The translations under genes were made by a program, and so were the position numbers. A DNA stretch of 64,000 nucleotides from assembly GCA_913777615.1 (NCBI GenBank), contig CAJYTK010000020.1, positions 117,660 to 181,659 of the forward strand, given 5' to 3'. How positions within the stretch are numbered: the stretch's first letter is position 1; each line of letters starts with the position of its first letter. The DNA comes from an uncultured Agrobacterium sp. Its GTDB lineage: Bacteria > Pseudomonadota > Alphaproteobacteria > Rhizobiales > Rhizobiaceae. Below, piece after piece: positions 62,310 to 64,000 of the stretch. The notes beneath the pieces were generated by a model. It did not search any database. It worked only from the letters and a program-made list of their open reading frames with translations, and was not told the origin of the DNA.

Positions 62310-62788
62310 CGGTTCCCCCTGCCGATGCGCAACGTTAGGGGAGCCGTAGAAGTATTGCGGTCATGTCTTCGATGCGTCGAAGCGCGTTGACACCCGAGGA
62401 TCCGCCAAAGCTTCTTTAGTTTCGCTTAACCCGTTGCTCTGATGGCTCCTCCGATCCTTCGCTTGAAGCTGCCGTGACCGACGATCATCGGACCGCAGCG
62501 AGCGATGCCCCAAATTTGAGGAGCGCTGTCTGGACCGCGCCATCGTCGAACTTATCACCTGCGGCAAAAGCTGGAGCGACGCATCGAATCTGAAAGAAGG
62601 AACTGATGGTTGCCGCTGGCTACGGTCGAAGTCACCCTCACCGCACAAACGAAATTATGTTTGCGCAAACAGCGAAGCGACCCAAGAGCTAAGTCGCTTT
62701 TTCGCTTATAAGTCGACGCTGGCGAAAAATGTTGATACCGATCGACATACGCCTGGGAACTATCAGCGTGAGGCCTCATTAGACGACC
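62310..62788. other. 479-base stretch without a supported gene
   Basis: Only small frames with no conserved features. It contains a terminator-like hairpin (62675-62702) with no obvious gene in front, so a small RNA or the tail of the hypothetical gene's transcript may end here. Confidence 0.5.
62675..62702 (+). terminator. Terminator-like hairpin without an assigned gene
   Basis: AAGCGAC...GTCGCTT pairs over seven bases with an 11-base loop, followed by TTT. It points rightward, 366 bases past the hypothetical gene. Confidence 0.55.
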
Positions 62789-63325
62789 ATGAAACTCAGA
62801 CTCTTTCTCCCGATCATCGCTAGCGGATTGTTGGCAGCCTGCACCACGGTTGGCCCGGTCGGCAATGCATCTGTCCCCCAGCCCACCAAGACCGTTGAGC
62901 TAAACCGATATCTCGGCGACTGGTTCGAACTCGCCCGTTATGAGAACTCCTTCGAAACGGATTGCGAGGGCGTCACAGCGCGTTACTCGCTGCGAAATGA
63001 CGGGATGATCAAGGTTATCAACACGTGCCGGCAAGGCAGCCCTGAGGGCAGCAAGAAAGACATTGAGGGCCGCGCAAAAATCGTTCCTGATAGCGGCAAT
63101 GCCAAACTCAAAGTGTCGTTCTTTGGTCCATTCTATGGCGACTACTGGGTCCTCGACCACGCGAACGACTACTCATGGTCGATCGTAGGCGAACCCTCCG
63201 GCAGGTATCTCTGGATCCTCACGCGTACACCCAAGCCTTCCGAGCAAACGCGCAAGATGCTCGTCAACAAAGCAAAGGCTCTGGGCTACGACGTGGGCTT
63301 ACTCCGCTGGACCAAGCACGAGTAG
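62789..63325 (+). CDS. blc: Bacterial lipocalin (outer-membrane lipoprotein)
   Basis: 178 residues. Lipoprotein signal with lipobox LAAC (Cys18), then the lipocalin fold: motif 1 YLGDWFELARYENSFETDCEGVTARYSL (GxW conserved), TCRQGSPEGSKKDIEGRAKIVPDSGNAKLKVSFFGPFYGDYWVLDHANDYSWSIVGEPSGRYLWILTRTP with the TDY-like motif 2, and C-terminal KALGYDVGLLRW. Blc binds fatty acids or lysophospholipids at the outer membrane and is stress-induced in other bacteria. A 10-bp hairpin follows 14 bases after the stop. Confidence 0.92.
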   Translation: MKLRLFLPIIASGLLAACTTVGPVGNASVPQPTKTVELNRYLGDWFELARYENSFETDCEGVTARYSLRNDGMIKVINTCRQGSPEGSKKDIEGRAKIVPDSGNAKLKVSFFGPFYGDYWVLDHANDYSWSIVGEPSGRYLWILTRTPKPSEQTRKMLVNKAKALGYDVGLLRWTKHE

Positions 63326-63339
63326 CGCCGCAAAATCTT

Positions 63340-63370
63340 AGCCTCAGCCGAGATATATCAGGCTGAGGCT
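63340..63370 (+). terminator. Hairpin after the lipocalin gene
   Basis: AGCCTCAGCC...GGCTGAGGCT is a perfect 10-bp stem. There is no T-run on the plus strand, so termination is uncertain; on the minus strand TTTT follows at a few bases. Confidence 0.5.
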
Positions 63371-63674
63371 CGTCCGTTCGGGGCCGATCGTGGCCCCGCC
63401 TCAGCCAAGCTATGACGACAAACATCCCGAGCATTGCTGACATAGGAACCCGTAGCCGTTCCAATTATGACTCACGAACGCCCGTCTTTTTCAGCCACTC
63501 GGCGCGCGGACTGCTTTTCGAGCAATTACGAAGACGCGTCCATGGCCGCTACCCAAATTGCACTCCGAATAGCCTGCCTGCTCCGATTTAACGATCTCCG
63601 TGAATCGAAAGAGCCTATCAAGGCGCCATTTGTACAATTCAGCTTCCACAGCGCTCGGCGCAGGCCCAAACACA
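63371..63674. other. 304-base gap between the lipocalin hairpin and the rRNA-operon terminator
   Basis: I see no protein gene, RNA gene or repeat in this stretch. Short frames running into the tRNA are artefacts. Confidence 0.5.
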
Positions 63675-63703
63675 AAAAGCCCCACGGAGACCGCGGGGCT
63701 TTT
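63675..63703 (-). terminator. Rho-independent terminator of the rRNA operon
   Basis: On the minus strand AAAAGCCCCGCGG-tct-CCGTGGGGCTTTT pairs over 13 positions (one G-T), ending in five T residues. It lies 22 bases after the tRNA-fMet 3' end. Confidence 0.92.
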
Positions 63704-63725
63704 GTATTTCGTATTTTGCATTATT

Positions 63726-63802
<77 letters not shown>

Positions 63803-63847
63803 TTGACTTTTGTCGACTATTTGAGCCGAGTAAGCTTTAGAACTGCG

Positions 63848-63872
63848 AAAGGCCGCTTTGTGTGCGGCCTTT
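63848..63872 (-). other. Hairpin between 5S rRNA and tRNA-fMet
   Basis: AAAGGCCGC and GCGGCCTTT pair perfectly around a seven-base loop. On the minus strand it is followed by TTT only and the tRNA lies beyond, so it more likely guides RNA processing or attenuates than fully terminates. Confidence 0.55.
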
Positions 63873-63928
63873 GGTATCGGCCTTGGCCGTTATGTTTGTG
63901 ATTTGAGAAGATTTTGTTGCGTTTAGCA

Positions 63929-64000
63929 GACCTGGCAGCGACCTACTCTCCCGCGTCTTAAGACGGAGTACCATTGGCGCTGGGGCGTTTCACGGCCGTG
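63929..64000 (-). rRNA. rrf: 5S rRNA, 3' part (cut by window edge)
   Basis: On the minus strand the visible part runs from CACGGCCGTGAAACGCCCC through CCAATGGTACTCCGTCTTAA to GGGAGAGTAGGTCGCTGCCA and ends near GGTC. This is the conserved 3' two-thirds of alphaproteobacterial 5S rRNA. The 5' part and the 23S/16S genes lie to the right of the window. Confidence 0.95.

Overview
The window reads as a chromosomal segment of an alphaproteobacterium of the Rhizobiaceae, most likely in the Agrobacterium/Rhizobium group. Evidence: high GC with a strong third-position GC bias; two copies of a RIME-like intergenic palindrome (TCCTCGGGCTTGACCCGAGGA type), one of them inside a gene, plus a related hairpin; and families typical of the group, namely HWE/HisKA_2 kinases, DUF1007, DUF1328, DUF2244, a sitABCD operon and a Pls-like NRPS protein. 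The right edge holds the 3' end of an rRNA operon on the minus strand: partial 5S rRNA, then initiator tRNA-fMet, then a strong terminator. Species assignment is inference.

Layout. 1-2.6 kb: the end of a LysR regulator, then a DUF1007 + NicO-family metal transporter pair that resembles ZevAB and has a Zur-like site upstream; a RIME-like repeat interrupts the signal-peptide coding region of the second gene. 2.8-12.1 kb looks more accessory: a frameshifted ClpP-like periplasmic protein, a GNAT, a BASS transporter beside NhaA, a divergent SDR/HxlR pair, small orphan proteins (HNH, DUF4287, PAS) and a two-gene signalling unit. 12.4-18 kb: a diguanylate cyclase, then a 1338-residue Pls-like synthetase coupled to its own phosphopantetheinyl transferase. 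18-24 kb: GNAT, small membrane protein, TerB-like protein, KDPG aldolase, CYTH/CHAD pair, lipoprotein, TrhO. 23.8-29.7 kb: CHASE4-GGDEF-EAL protein, metNIQ operon, nitroreductase. 29.9-36 kb: Tat-exported alpha/beta hydrolase facing a GlxA-type regulator, then xylA, xylB and a LacI regulator read as lacI-xylB-xylA. 36.4-40.1 kb: EmrAB-type efflux pump with a divergent TetR regulator and two matching operators. 40.2-46.3 kb: TerC, an SLC13 permease, gltX, lysS. 46.5-51.9 kb: a histidine-rich membrane-anchored protein divergent from sitABCD with Fur/Mur-like operators, then a DUF1328 protein and a terminator. 52-62 kb: SDR/IclR pair, transaldolase, hypothetical secreted protein, SorC regulator, Ogt-like protein, DUF2244, endonuclease III, CysZ-like protein, RpiR regulator, and a sparse region with one hypothetical gene. 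62.8-64 kb: lipocalin and the rRNA operon tail.

The most unusual content is the Pls-like peptide synthetase with a dedicated PPTase (13.3-18.0 kb), the histidine-rich protein facing the manganese transporter, and the repeat insertion in the Zev-like permease. Many regulator/target pairs are divergent and have visible palindromes between them. All functional statements rest on reading motifs by eye; no database search was run.
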